Assembly: GCA_019119305.1 (NCBI GenBank)
Contig: DWXH01000009.1
Span: 113,051 to 177,050 of the forward strand
DNA: 64,000 bases
Source: Candidatus Alistipes merdigallinarum
GTDB lineage: Bacteria; Bacteroidota; Bacteroidia; Bacteroidales; Rikenellaceae
Reading direction: 5' to 3'
Shown: positions 26,650-36,229 of the stretch, in pieces
Layout: each line of letters starts with the position of its first letter
Numbering within the stretch: the first letter of the stretch is position 1
Made by a program: the position numbers and the translations under genes
Notes under the pieces: generated by a model
What the model was told of the DNA's origin: nothing
The model's database searches: none
Seen by the model: only the letters and a program-made list of their open reading frames with translations

Positions 26650-28104
26650 GTGTCAAGAAAGAAAGCGAATTATCCGTTGATCGAGGGGCTCGAGATTGTC
26701 GACATCGCCGCCGAAGGGAAAGCCCTCGGACGATGGAACGACATGGTGGTATTTGTCCCGATGGCCGTCCCGGGTGATGTGGTCAACGTCCAGATACGGG
26801 TCAAAAGGCGGCGGTTCATGGAGGGATACATTACCGAGTACCTCCGCAAATCGCCCTTACGAGAAACTCCGCGCTGCGAACACTACGGCGTTTGCGGCGG
26901 ATGCAAATGGCAACACCTGCCCTATGCCGAACAGCTGAAATTCAAGCAGCGGCAGGTCGTCGACCAGCTCTCCCGCATCGGGAAGGTCGAATTGCCCGAG
27001 ATCCGCCCGATACTCGGCTCCGAAAAGACCTTTTTCTACCGCAACAAATTGGAGTTTACCTTTTGCGACAAACGGTGGCTGACCGCCGAAGAGGTTGCCA
27101 CGCAACAGGAGATCACCCCCGAGCCCGCACTCGGATTCCACATTCCGAACATGTTCGACAAGGTACTCGACATCCGCAAATGCTGGCTCCAAGAGGAACC
27201 CTCCAATGCAATCCGGAACTCGGTCCGGGCCTTCTGTATCGACAACGGCTATCTGTTCTACAACGTCCGGGAGCACCGGGGCGAAGTGCGCAACCTGATC
27301 ATCCGCACGGCATCGACCGGAGAGATCATGGTGATCGTCGCATTCGGTGAAACGAGTCAGGAGAAAATCGAGGCTCTGCTCAACCACATCGCATCGAATT
27401 TCCCGCAAATCACCTCGCTGATGTATGTCGTCAACACCAAGCTGAACGACACGATCGGCGACCTTCCGATTCTCTGCTTCAAAGGCCGCGACCACATCTT
27501 CGAGGAGATGGAGGGACTTCGGTTCAAGATCGGGCCCAAGTCGTTCTACCAGACCAACTCGACCCAAGCCTACGAGCTATACAAAACGGCCCGTGAGTTT
27601 GCCGGACTGACCGGATCGGAGACCGTCTACGACCTCTACACCGGAACCGGGACCATCGCCAATTTCATCGCACGACGGTGTAAGAAAGTGGTCGGCGTGG
27701 AGTATGTTCCCGAAGCCATCGAGGATGCAAAGAACAATTCGCGGCTGAACGGCATCGACAACACCTCGTTTTTTGCGGGTGACATGAAAGATGTCCTCAA
27801 CGACCGGTTCATCGAGCAAAACGGAGTTCCGGATGTGGTAATTCTCGACCCTCCGCGGGCAGGACTTCATGAAGATGTGGTCAACACAGTAATGCGAGCC
27901 GCCCCGCAACGCATCGTCTATGTGAGCTGTAATCCGGCTACCCAGGCACGCGACATCGCCCTGTTCGACACAGCCTATCGGGTCACACAGATCCAACCGG
28001 TCGATATGTTCCCCCACACCCACCATGTGGAAAACGTCGTACAACTGGTCCGCCGATGCAACAATTCACACGAAACAACCGTCTATAAAGAAGAAAGTCT
28101 CTGA
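26650..28104 (+). CDS. rlmD: 23S rRNA (uracil-5)-methyltransferase, RlmD/RumA family
   Basis: A 484-residue enzyme: N-terminal TRAM domain (about 12-65; VDIAAEGKALGR), a [4Fe-4S] site with C76, C82, C85 (CEHYGVCGGC) and C178 (RKCW), then a SAM-binding methyltransferase domain with DLYTGTGTIA. The nucleophilic cysteine is C427 in VSCNPAT. The family also includes TrmA-like enzymes; the iron-sulfur ligands favour RlmD/RlmCD. The GTG at 26650 is the chosen start because the preceding in-frame ATG precedes the promoter. Position specificity on rRNA is not proven by sequence. Confidence 0.9.
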   Translation: MSRKKANYPLIEGLEIVDIAAEGKALGRWNDMVVFVPMAVPGDVVNVQIRVKRRRFMEGYITEYLRKSPLRETPRCEHYGVCGGCKWQHLPYAEQLKFKQRQVVDQLSRIGKVELPEIRPILGSEKTFFYRNKLEFTFCDKRWLTAEEVATQQEITPEPALGFHIPNMFDKVLDIRKCWLQEEPSNAIRNSVRAFCIDNGYLFYNVREHRGEVRNLIIRTASTGEIMVIVAFGETSQEKIEALLNHIASNFPQITSLMYVVNTKLNDTIGDLPILCFKGRDHIFEEMEGLRFKIGPKSFYQTNSTQAYELYKTAREFAGLTGSETVYDLYTGTGTIANFIARRCKKVVGVEYVPEAIEDAKNNSRLNGIDNTSFFAGDMKDVLNDRFIEQNGVPDVVILDPPRAGLHEDVVNTVMRAAPQRIVYVSCNPATQARDIALFDTAYRVTQIQPVDMFPHTHHVENVVQLVRRCNNSHETTVYKEESL

Positions 28105-28143
28105 TATGTGAGGCTATAATCTAAAAACTTAAAACCTACGGTC

Positions 28144-28893
28144 ATGAAAAACTTAATGGTATGTACGGCAGCGGCACTGCTGCTGTTTTCAGCGAACATC
28201 GTTTCGGCTCAAGAAAAAAACTTCATCGACACACCCTATATCGAAGTGACTGGCAAAGCCGAAATGGAGGTGGTTCCTGACGAAATATACGTAGGAATTA
28301 CAATTAATGAAAAAGACAACAAAGGCAAAGTCTCGGTCGACCAGCAGGAGCAGGAGATGTTCAAACAACTCAAAGAGATCGGAATAGATGTCGAAAAAGA
28401 CCTTGTCGTACAGGATATGTCCAGTGATCTGCAATCATTCTTTCTACGTAAGGATGCCATCCTCACTTCAAAATCGTATCAGTTGAAGGTCAACAGTGCC
28501 GCACAGCTCGGCAAGGCATTCCAGGCCCTGCAAGCAGCCGGCATCTCGGATGTACGGATAGAGCGGACCGACATATCGAATATCGACGAACTTCGCCAGG
28601 AGGTGCGTGTCAAAGCCATTCAAGCTGCGAAAAAGAATGCCGAAGTGCTGGCCGAAGCTATCGGACAGAAAGCCCGTTGGGCCATATACATTCAAGATTA
28701 CGGATTCAACATGCGTCCCTATTCAAACGTCATGTTGGCAAAAAGCACACGAGCCACAATGGATGAAGCCGTTGAAGGTGCCGCCCCGATGCCGCAGTTG
28801 GAATTTCAAAAGATCAAGATCGAGCACTCCGTTATGGCCCGATTCATACTGGGTACAAGTGTGTTTTCAAACGGGTCAGGGAAAGAGAAATAG
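28144..28893 (+). CDS. SIMPL-domain (DUF541) periplasmic protein
   Basis: A 249-residue secreted protein with signal peptide MKNLMVCTAAALLLFSANIV ending at SAQ. The mature protein matches SIMPL: IEVTGKAEMEVVPDEIYVGI, a long helix with SVDQQEQEMFKQLKEIGIDV, the SYQLKV strand and the second repeat beginning VRVKAIQAAKKNAEVLAEAIG. Relatives include E. coli YggE and mammalian SIMPL; oligomeric ring-forming, function unclear. Stop and the mnmD start are directly adjacent, so the genes are coupled. Confidence 0.87.
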   Translation: MKNLMVCTAAALLLFSANIVSAQEKNFIDTPYIEVTGKAEMEVVPDEIYVGITINEKDNKGKVSVDQQEQEMFKQLKEIGIDVEKDLVVQDMSSDLQSFFLRKDAILTSKSYQLKVNSAAQLGKAFQALQAAGISDVRIERTDISNIDELRQEVRVKAIQAAKKNAEVLAEAIGQKARWAIYIQDYGFNMRPYSNVMLAKSTRATMDEAVEGAAPMPQLEFQKIKIEHSVMARFILGTSVFSNGSGKEK

Positions 28894-29556
28894 ATGATTC
28901 GCCCCCGAATCCTCACGACCGATGACGGTTCCCAAACCTTAGAGTCGCCCATATCGGGAGACACCTACCACTCCTTGCGCGGAGCTGTCGGCGAGTCGCT
29001 GCACATATACATACGGGAGGGATTTTCATTCCTCCCGTTGTCGCATATCCGCATTTTGGAAGTAGGCTTCGGCAGCGGCCTGAACGCTTGGTTGACAGCA
29101 CATGCTGCCGCAGAGCAGAATCGTACGGTCTACTACGAAACCATCGAACGCTACCCGATCGACCTGCAAACCGTCACTCAACTCGAATATGCTCAGGATC
29201 CGCTGTTTATCGAGTTACATCAAGCCTCATGGAACCGCCCCGTTGCGATCGGCGACCGGTTTGTCTTAAAAAAAAGAGAGTTGTCATTGGAAGATTGTCG
29301 ATTTGACACTACCTTTGACCTGATTTATTTCGATGCATTCGCTCCGGACACGCAACCGGAATTGTGGACCGAAACGATCTTCAGACGGCTTTACGACGCT
29401 CTATCAGACAACGGTGTATTGGTTACCTACTCGGCCAAAGGGAGTGTCAAAGAGCATCTGCGAAGCGCCGGGTTTACGGTCAAGCGGCGTCCGGGCGCTT
29501 TGGGAAAACACCATATGGTACGAGCAACAAAAAACAGCAGACCGACGAATGAATGA
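28894..29556 (+). CDS. mnmD: tRNA 5-(aminomethyl)uridine methyltransferase MnmD-like
   Basis: A 220-residue MnmC N-terminal-like methyltransferase (DUF752). SAM-site VGFGSGLNAWLTA (about 51-63), DLIYFDAFAPDTQPELWTE split across about 142-160, and the late YSAKGSVKEHLRSAGF. The FAD-oxidase half of MnmC is missing, as in stand-alone MnmD of many bacteria. Acts on the wobble U34 of tRNAs. Joined without a gap to the SIMPL gene and overlapping the exporter gene by eight bases. Confidence 0.88.
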   Translation: MIRPRILTTDDGSQTLESPISGDTYHSLRGAVGESLHIYIREGFSFLPLSHIRILEVGFGSGLNAWLTAHAAAEQNRTVYYETIERYPIDLQTVTQLEYAQDPLFIELHQASWNRPVAIGDRFVLKKRELSLEDCRFDTTFDLIYFDAFAPDTQPELWTETIFRRLYDALSDNGVLVTYSAKGSVKEHLRSAGFTVKRRPGALGKHHMVRATKNSRPTNE

Positions 29557-30319
29557 AGAGCGTGAAAAGATAGAGGACATCGGGAGCTTCATTGCCGAAT
29601 ATTCGGCACACATGATGGGATGCGGCGTACATACGTCGCGGGTAATTCGCAGTGCGAAGCGGATCGGAGAGGCTTTCGGCTACACCGTAAAGATCAGCGT
29701 ATTCCAGAAAAACATCATCCTATCCCTTGCCGACAAAGGGACAAAAGAGCTATACAACGAAGTCTTCGACATTCCCTCGCTGCCGATCAGCTTCGAACAT
29801 AACGCGAGACTGAGCGCACTGAGTTGGGAGACTTTCGACAGCCGTTTGTCGCTACACGATCTGCGCAGCAAATACGACCGGATCATCGATGCCCCGCAGA
29901 TCAATCCTCTTTTCGTACTGATCTGTGTCGGAATCGCCAATGCCTCGTTTTGCCGACTGTTCGGAGGCGACTGGCACTCCATGGGAATCGTCTTCTCCGC
30001 CACGCTGATCGGCATGTTCCTCAGACAACGGATGACTGCCGCCGGAATCAACCACTATATCATCTTTATCGTCTCCTCATTCATCGCCTCGCTCAGTGCG
30101 TCCACCTCGCTCATCTTCGACACCACCTCCGAGATAGCCATCGCAACCAGCGTACTCTTTCTGGTCCCCGGTGTTCCGCTGATCAACGGAGTGATCGACA
30201 TTGTCGAAGGGTACGTACTCACCGGATTCTCGCGTCTGGCACAGGCCGTACTGTTGATCATCTGCATCGCGATCGGACTCTCGTTCACGCTGTTTTTGGT
30301 AAAAGATAGTTTGATATGA
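29549..30319 (+). CDS. Threonine/serine exporter, N-terminal-type subunit (ThrE/DUF1212)
   Basis: A 256-residue membrane protein. The cytosolic first 110 residues contain the DUF1212 signature IGSFIAEYSAHMMGCGVHTS followed by VIRSAKRIG; four to five TM helices follow (about 115-250), including FLVPGVPLINGVIDIVEGY. This is the N-terminal half of ThrE, here as a separate polypeptide. The ATG at 29549 overlaps mnmD by eight bases; a longer frame from 29333 lies inside mnmD and is rejected. The next gene supplies the other half. Confidence 0.87.
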   Translation: MNEEREKIEDIGSFIAEYSAHMMGCGVHTSRVIRSAKRIGEAFGYTVKISVFQKNIILSLADKGTKELYNEVFDIPSLPISFEHNARLSALSWETFDSRLSLHDLRSKYDRIIDAPQINPLFVLICVGIANASFCRLFGGDWHSMGIVFSATLIGMFLRQRMTAAGINHYIIFIVSSFIASLSASTSLIFDTTSEIAIATSVLFLVPGVPLINGVIDIVEGYVLTGFSRLAQAVLLIICIAIGLSFTLFLVKDSLI

Positions 30320-30813
30320 ATATTTGGGATATTCTTTCCGACGGTTTTTTCGCGGCTCTGGCCGGAGTCGGATTCGGTGCCATATCGGACCCCCCGTTGA
30401 AAGCCTTCCGCTACATCGCGCTGTTGGCAGCCATCGGACACGCCTGCCGTTTCTGTCTGATCACCTATGCCGGAGTCGACATTTCGACCGGATCGTTGAT
30501 CGGAGCGCTGCTGATCGGATTCGGCAGCCTGTGGCTGGGGAGAAAGGTACGGTGCCCGATGACGGTGCTCTACATCCCGGCGCTGTTGCCCATGATTCCC
30601 GGAAAGTATGCCTATAACGTCGTCTTTTCACAAATCATGTTTCTGCAGAACATCGACTCGCCTGCCCAAAGAGCCATCTACATGGATATGTTTTTCTCCA
30701 ACAGCATGGTCACCTGCACGGTTGTCTTCATGTTGGCCGTTGGCGCGACCCTGCCGATATTTATCTTCCCCAAATACGCATTCTCCCTCACACGGAACAA
30801 AAGGATCAAATAA
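30316..30813 (+). CDS. Threonine/serine exporter, C-terminal-type subunit (DUF3815)
   Basis: A 165-residue protein with about five TM helices, including DGFFAALAGVGFGAIS, HACRFCLITYAG and the motif IPALLPMIPGKYAY, typical of the DUF3815 half of ThrE. It overlaps the preceding gene by four bases (ATGA), so the two halves are made in step and presumably form one transporter. Substrate (Thr/Ser) is by family only. Confidence 0.86.
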   Translation: MNIWDILSDGFFAALAGVGFGAISDPPLKAFRYIALLAAIGHACRFCLITYAGVDISTGSLIGALLIGFGSLWLGRKVRCPMTVLYIPALLPMIPGKYAYNVVFSQIMFLQNIDSPAQRAIYMDMFFSNSMVTCTVVFMLAVGATLPIFIFPKYAFSLTRNKRIK

Positions 30814-31572
30814 ATGGATATTTTCTGGTCGACCATAAGCCTGTACAACTCCGCCACATGGATTTACCAACTAATCATCACGCTTATCGGTATCGTGCTG
30901 ACGTTGCTGCTGTTGCGACGTCCGGACAGATGGGTCAAAATAGCGATGAAGGTCTTCCTGATTTTGGTCTATCTGTGGATCGCTATCGTTTATTACCACA
31001 TCTATTGTGCGGCCAGAAGCTACAACATCATCATGTCGATCTACTGGGGATTTCTCGCTGCTGCGTGGATCTGGGATCTGGCACGCGGATACACCCAATT
31101 CGAATACAACCGCAAATATGCCGGTTTGGCCACGCTTTTGCTCCTGATGCCGTTCCTCTATCCGCTTCTATCGTGGTTGAGAGGATTGTCTTTCCCCGAA
31201 ATCACCTCACCGATCATGCCCTGTTCGGTAGTTGTCTTCACCTTCGGCCTGCTGCTGATGATGTCCCGGAAAGTCAATCTGTTCATCATTCTCCTGCTGA
31301 GCCACTGGGCCATGATCGGACTCTCTAAGACCTACTTCTTCAATATCCCCGAAGATTTTTTATTGGTCGCCACTACGATTCCGGCCCTGTACCTGTTTTT
31401 CAGAGATTACTACCTTCGCCACATCACCGATGAGAACTCCAAACCAAAACGGAAATACGTCAATCTGCTACTCGCGTCTCTGAGTATCGGTATCGCCGTA
31501 ATTCTGATCATCAGCCTGGTTCTGGAATTAACGACAGACGTTCCGACTCATCTGACCCACCTTCACCAATAA
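30814..31572 (+). CDS. Polytopic membrane protein, DUF6064-like
   Basis: A 252-residue protein with seven or eight TM helices; the first helix follows the short motif ISLYNSATWIYQ, and the middle has PIMPCSVVVFTFGLLLMMS then NIPEDFLLVATTIPALYLF. This pattern recalls DUF6064, a family without a known function; I assign it with moderate confidence. It begins at the base after the exporter stop codon, so a role linked to the split ThrE transporter is possible. The tail is His/Thr-rich (TDVPTHLTHLHQ). Confidence 0.6.
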   Translation: MDIFWSTISLYNSATWIYQLIITLIGIVLTLLLLRRPDRWVKIAMKVFLILVYLWIAIVYYHIYCAARSYNIIMSIYWGFLAAAWIWDLARGYTQFEYNRKYAGLATLLLLMPFLYPLLSWLRGLSFPEITSPIMPCSVVVFTFGLLLMMSRKVNLFIILLLSHWAMIGLSKTYFFNIPEDFLLVATTIPALYLFFRDYYLRHITDENSKPKRKYVNLLLASLSIGIAVILIISLVLELTTDVPTHLTHLHQ

Positions 31573-31606
31573 AAAGCGACGATTCTTTCCCCTAAATCAT
31601 ACATTT

Positions 31607-32080
31607 ATGGAAACACGACACATCGATCTTGATTACAGCTACTATTCCGACCGGTGCGAGCTTCCCGAGGAAGACCGAATCCTTCTTGCCGCCGCAGAAA
31701 AAGCCTGTACGACAGCCTATGCACCCTATTCCGGTTTTCGGGTCGGTGCTGCCGTACGTTTCGACGACGGGGAGGTACTCTCATCAAGCAATCAGGAGAG
31801 CGAAGCCTTTCCTTCGGGGATTTGTGCGGAACGTGGTCTGCTTTACTTCGTACAAGCCAACCGCCCACAGAAAAAAATCCAGTCGCTGGCCATCGTCTCC
31901 TCCCCGGCCCCGACAGAGTGCACTCCGTGCGGAGCCTGCCGCCAGGTCATTGCCGATACGGAACAACGCCAGAAAGCTCCGATACGGATCCTTATGGGAG
32001 GAGAACGCAGTACCATCATAGTCAAATCGGCCCAGACGTTGCTTCCTTTCCGTTTCACGCTGACCTCGGCCAAAGAATAA
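31607..32080 (+). CDS. cdd: Cytidine deaminase
   Basis: A 157-residue homotetrameric-type cytidine deaminase for pyrimidine salvage. Substrate strand YAPYSGFRVGAAV (about 43-55), zinc motif CAERG (about 71-75, cysteine ligand plus catalytic glutamate) and PCGACRQ (about 104-110). The N-terminus is about 20 residues longer than in the minimal enzyme. Stands 34 bases after the DUF6064-like gene and 43 before the pseudouridine synthase gene. Confidence 0.93.
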   Translation: METRHIDLDYSYYSDRCELPEEDRILLAAAEKACTTAYAPYSGFRVGAAVRFDDGEVLSSSNQESEAFPSGICAERGLLYFVQANRPQKKIQSLAIVSSPAPTECTPCGACRQVIADTEQRQKAPIRILMGGERSTIIVKSAQTLLPFRFTLTSAKE

Positions 32081-32123
32081 AACTTCAAAATCCTTATTCC
32101 CCGGTTTTTCAAAAATTTCTCCG

Positions 32124-32828
32124 ATGTTTGATCCCGAAACCATTCTATACGAAGACAACCACCTGCTCGTCGTCAACAAACGGGCCCGACAACTCGTCCA
32201 ACCCGATCCGTCGGGCGACACGGCCCTCGAAGAGGAGATCAAGGCTTACCTGAAAATCCGCGACCAGAAGCCGGGCAATGTCTTTCTCGGAGTGGTCCAC
32301 CGGATCGACCGACCGATAAGCGGAGCCGTACTATTCGCCAAAACAGGAAAGGCCTTGGTGCGCATGAATGAAGAGGTGAAAAATCGGGAGATCAAAAAAA
32401 TCTACTGGGCCTTGACGGAGAACCGGCCGCAACAAGAGTCCGGAGAGTTGGTCCACCACCTTGTCCGGGATGGGAAAACGAACCGTTCACGCGTGTTCGA
32501 CCGGCCGACAGAGGCAAGCAAAGAGGCTCGGCTGCGATATCGGGTCCTCGCACAAAGTGCCCATTACTACCTTTTAGAGGTCGATCTGGAGACCGGACGC
32601 CACCACCAGATCCGTGCCCAGCTCTCAAAGATCGGATGTCCCATTCGCGGCGATCTGAAATACGGAGCCCGACGCTCGAATCGCGATGGGAGCATCTCGT
32701 TGCACGCCCGGAGCATCGAGTTTATCCACCCCGTACGCAAAGAACGGATGGTTATCACGGCTCCCGTTCCGGAGGGCGACAATCTATGGCAATTCGCCGA
32801 AAATGCCGTATCCCGGAATAACCAATAA
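32124..32828 (+). CDS. RluA-family pseudouridine synthase
   Basis: A 234-residue enzyme. The catalytic aspartate lies in HRIDRPISGAVLFAKT (the HRLDxxTSG motif; here position 5 is proline). Later motifs ETGRHHQIRAQL and GDLKYGA are standard. No S4 domain, so it resembles the short RluA/TruC-like group acting on rRNA or tRNA; the target is not predictable. 32829-33037 downstream holds no gene that I can see. Confidence 0.9.
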   Translation: MFDPETILYEDNHLLVVNKRARQLVQPDPSGDTALEEEIKAYLKIRDQKPGNVFLGVVHRIDRPISGAVLFAKTGKALVRMNEEVKNREIKKIYWALTENRPQQESGELVHHLVRDGKTNRSRVFDRPTEASKEARLRYRVLAQSAHYYLLEVDLETGRHHQIRAQLSKIGCPIRGDLKYGARRSNRDGSISLHARSIEFIHPVRKERMVITAPVPEGDNLWQFAENAVSRNNQ

Positions 32829-33037
32829 CCGATTTCCCTTTTTCGGCACCTCCCCCGCACGGCCACGCCGCACGACCCGATCAACTCTCCGGCCGGGGAC
32901 ACTGCATTCCGGTCCACCCAGATCTTTTCTGATTTACTTCTGATTCGGGAAACAATAAGTTCCTCGGCTATTTACACCGCGACAAACGCCTCCTCGGCGA
33001 AAGGCATCTCCGTCATATTAAGAACAGGCGCTATTCT

Positions 33038-34777
33038 CTAATAGCGAATGTCGTGGACATGGTTTTTATCGTACTCGATGTGGTAACGGTCCAGCGCCTC
33101 GAAATCTTCGGGTTGGAGTCCTGAATTATAGAACTCTACCGGCGTATTGTGATCGGTCAGATACATCCGCCGAAGCGACTGTTGAAAACCGGGACAACTA
33201 AACGAGCGAGTCGAATCAACGTACGGGCTTTCGATCGATGCCATGTCTGCCACACTATGGAACATACACGCCGTCGTTGCCGGACGGGAACAATTCCCCA
33301 ATACCGCTTCGTATTTATCGGGAAATTGACTCCGGTATTGCTCCGAAAACCATGCCAAAGCGGCCACATGAAGCTGGTAATAGGTCGGAGTAGGTGATGC
33401 ATGAAGGAACCGCTCCCGACGGTCATCCATCAGATCTTCCCCATGGTCGGCACAGTAGTACAACGCCGTACAAGCCTTCGTACTGTCGAGCAGTTGGATG
33501 ATCTGATCCAAAACATAATCGGTGTAGTAGACGCTGTTATCGTAAGAGTTCCGCAGCATCTCGCGGTTTTCTTTGCTCACGGACATAAGATGATCGGGAG
33601 TAAACTTCGCAAAATCATGCGGATAACGTTTCGTATAATCGAAATGCGAGCCGTAAGTATGCAAGACGATGAAAAGATTTTCTTCCGTCGACAAAATGGC
33701 ATCCCGCAAATAGGGTAACATCTCCCCGTCAGGACGGTTATCCGTGTAAAGTTGCCCTTCCCGCGGACTGATATCGATCCGCCGATCGGCCTCCGCTGAA
33801 AAATAATCGATCAGCGACCGGTTCGGCACCTGATTGGAGATGAACAAAGTCCGGAATCCTGCCTCTTTAAAGGCCGTAATGATACTTTTCTCCCCGTATA
33901 TCTCATCGAAATTGAGTGCAGACACAGGACTGAGCAGCACCGGAACGCTCTTATGCGTCGCATTGCTCTGGGTCAACACATCGTCGAACGGCACCAACCC
34001 TGACCCCACGCGCTGGCTAAGGCGAGGAGTTGTCTCCCTTTCATACCCGAACAAGCTCCATGAAGTAGCCCGAGAAGCCTCACCGATCACCATAACATAG
34101 ATTTCCCGTCCTTCGGCCCGGGCGGTACGCACCGCATTAAAAGTGAAATTCTTCGACGTCTCGGGATAAGCCTCGCTCTGTTTCCATCGATCGAGCGACA
34201 ACCTGATGTTGTATATCACATTTACAGGGAAAATCTGTTGTCTGATTCCGAAATCGGGTCGAACCACCGCCGAAATAACCGTTGCCACACCTCCGACAAC
34301 CAAGGCACATAAAGCTCCATAAATCATCTTGCGCCGGAACATGGAACTTAACCGATCTTTAATCAAAGATGAGCGGATACTGAGTGCAAGGATCGGCAAA
34401 TAGATAATGCAGACAAAAACGATTGCGGGCCAAAGATTACTCAACAATTCACCGGCTTCGGACACATTTGTCGTGAACAGATTGGTGAACATGTCCACAG
34501 CGATGATTGATCCTCCGAAGAGGTAAAGAATCACGATCTGAAAAGCGTTCAATACCATCAGCGGCAATGTACACAGCATCACGATACCCGGTCTCGGCCG
34601 GGCGACCGAAACAGCCATATAAAAGGCAGCAGGAAGCATTAAAGAGGCAAGGATCGTACTCCATGAATAGGGTTCCGTACAAGCCAAAATCAGATTCGGA
34701 AGCAACATGGCAAATACATAAGCATAAACTGTTGCCTCCTGTTTTCGAAAGAACCGACCTGTTTTTTTCAACATCAT
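33038..34777 (-). CDS. Phosphoethanolamine transferase (EptA/sulfatase fold)
   Basis: A 579-residue inner-membrane enzyme: five TM helices (about 16-170) and a periplasmic alkaline-phosphatase-fold domain. Zinc/catalytic residues by alignment with EptA/MCR: E233 (IGEASR), nucleophile T274 (SNATHKSVP) and D-H in CADHGEDL. FGYERETTP is the family substrate loop (NGY in others). It should add phosphoethanolamine to lipid A or another envelope glycan. The EptA motif GET is GEA here and the usual CGT is NAT, so the disulfide beside the nucleophile is absent. Transcribed alone; the barrel protein gene lies 83 bases upstream. Confidence 0.87.
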   Translation of the reverse strand: MMLKKTGRFFRKQEATVYAYVFAMLLPNLILACTEPYSWSTILASLMLPAAFYMAVSVARPRPGIVMLCTLPLMVLNAFQIVILYLFGGSIIAVDMFTNLFTTNVSEAGELLSNLWPAIVFVCIIYLPILALSIRSSLIKDRLSSMFRRKMIYGALCALVVGGVATVISAVVRPDFGIRQQIFPVNVIYNIRLSLDRWKQSEAYPETSKNFTFNAVRTARAEGREIYVMVIGEASRATSWSLFGYERETTPRLSQRVGSGLVPFDDVLTQSNATHKSVPVLLSPVSALNFDEIYGEKSIITAFKEAGFRTLFISNQVPNRSLIDYFSAEADRRIDISPREGQLYTDNRPDGEMLPYLRDAILSTEENLFIVLHTYGSHFDYTKRYPHDFAKFTPDHLMSVSKENREMLRNSYDNSVYYTDYVLDQIIQLLDSTKACTALYYCADHGEDLMDDRRERFLHASPTPTYYQLHVAALAWFSEQYRSQFPDKYEAVLGNCSRPATTACMFHSVADMASIESPYVDSTRSFSCPGFQQSLRRMYLTDHNTPVEFYNSGLQPEDFEALDRYHIEYDKNHVHDIRY

Positions 34778-34860
34778 TTTCCGTTTTTATAATACGGTTT
34801 CCCCATTTTTAACACAGCTCAACAAGTATAGTTCCCGCACAAAATACAAATTAAATCCCC

Positions 34861-36138
34861 TTAAAAGGCTTCGTTAATTCCGAACATGAACGACTTCTGC
34901 CCCCTCAATCCGAATCCGTAATCGAGCCGGACATTCACCCGTTTTTTGAACTCCCACCGGTATCCGATACCGTAGTTGGGCAGCGTGTGTGCCCCATTAA
35001 ATTTTGAGAACGACGGAAAGACATTTCCCGCACCGCCCCAAATCACGATACCGTTCCGTCCATATACCTTTTGGCGCAGCTCAACCTGGGCCTCAACCAG
35101 ATTATTATCCCGGTAACGGCCTTCATAATACCCCCGCATCCGAGACGAACCGCCCATCAGGGCCAACATGGTCCACGGCGGATTTCCGTAATTGAACATA
35201 CCGTGCACATCGTACGCCATCACAGCACCTTTCCACAAAGGATGGTAGGCATTCCATTGTATCTCCGTTCGGTAGAATGCCTCTCTATTCCCGAAAAACG
35301 AAGGGAAGAACCGTTGCTCCGCCTTAAAGTAAATTCCCCGATAGGCATTGGTAATAAAGTCCCTCGAATCATACATCAAAAAGACCCCTACCCCCGTATT
35401 GATATTGAGCGGATCTTCTCCCCGCAACTGCTCGATATTCGTAAAGTTTTTTCCTTCTATGTAATTGAAACTGGCGTTGGTCCCCACGTAGAAGTCTGGA
35501 GCAACCCGAATCATAAAATCCACTTTCACCTGATTCTGGAGCCGTTTGTATGACCCAGCCTTTCCATAAGTGGCACTGTCGTATCCGATCCCCCAGAACG
35601 CACTCGGGAAAGAGAAGAAATAGGTATTGAAATCGAGTCGATATTTTCCGCTTTTGAACAGGGTATTGCCCCGCACCCCGAGCAGGTAGAATCCGGTCGT
35701 TGTCACATCTCCGAAAAACGAAACATTCGATGGAGGAATACTCAGATCATTCTTGTCCACCCGGTAAAGTCCCGCCGCGACAATACCCAAACCCAACTTG
35801 ACTGTACTCGAGTAATGCGGGCCTCCGATAATACTGAAATCGAAATCTTTTACCTGGGTTTTATCCTCGTTGGCCGTCCGGAAATAGGTGTAAAACTGAC
35901 GGAAAAAGTTGTTCTTCTTAACCACTGTATCGCCGTTCTTACGCATACGGGTCATGTAATAATGTTTTACGACCGTATCTCCGTTATCCCTAAAAATCGT
36001 ATCGTTTGAGAACCCTAATATAGAATCGGTAACGTGCTCCCACAACTCACCTCCGGTGCTTCCTGTCGCACGCCCTCCCCACAACAAGAGCGTCCCCGTA
36101 ATCAGACAATATAAAACAGCGGTAAAAATTTTTTTCAT
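34861..36138 (-). CDS. BamA/Omp85-type outer membrane beta-barrel protein
   Basis: A 425-residue secreted protein with signal peptide MKKIFTAVLYCLITGTLLLW. After a short periplasmic part (about 20-85) it contains the Omp85 barrel: GVGVFLMYDSRDF, then AYRGIYFKAEQRFFP, the GGSSRMRGYYEGRYRD segment corresponding to the conserved loop-6 (V/I)RG(Y/F) motif, and a terminal phenylalanine. No POTRA domains are seen, so it is not BamA itself. The start is placed at the double ATG near 36138 because the promoter at 36192-36199 leaves no room for the longer frame. Confidence 0.82.
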   Translation of the reverse strand: MKKIFTAVLYCLITGTLLLWGGRATGSTGGELWEHVTDSILGFSNDTIFRDNGDTVVKHYYMTRMRKNGDTVVKKNNFFRQFYTYFRTANEDKTQVKDFDFSIIGGPHYSSTVKLGLGIVAAGLYRVDKNDLSIPPSNVSFFGDVTTTGFYLLGVRGNTLFKSGKYRLDFNTYFFSFPSAFWGIGYDSATYGKAGSYKRLQNQVKVDFMIRVAPDFYVGTNASFNYIEGKNFTNIEQLRGEDPLNINTGVGVFLMYDSRDFITNAYRGIYFKAEQRFFPSFFGNREAFYRTEIQWNAYHPLWKGAVMAYDVHGMFNYGNPPWTMLALMGGSSRMRGYYEGRYRDNNLVEAQVELRQKVYGRNGIVIWGGAGNVFPSFSKFNGAHTLPNYGIGYRWEFKKRVNVRLDYGFGLRGQKSFMFGINEAF

Positions 36139-36191
36139 CATCGGTATATACAAACTGTCCCGTGCAATTCTACAATAGTTTGTCAAACCGA

Positions 36192-36199
36192 CAAATGTA
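36192..36199 (-). promoter_or_regulatory. -7 element for the barrel protein
   Basis: Minus-strand TACATTTG, 54 bases before the ATG. Confidence 0.5.
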
Positions 36200-36229
36200 A
36201 CAAATTATTGAAAGACTCACAAATGCAGG

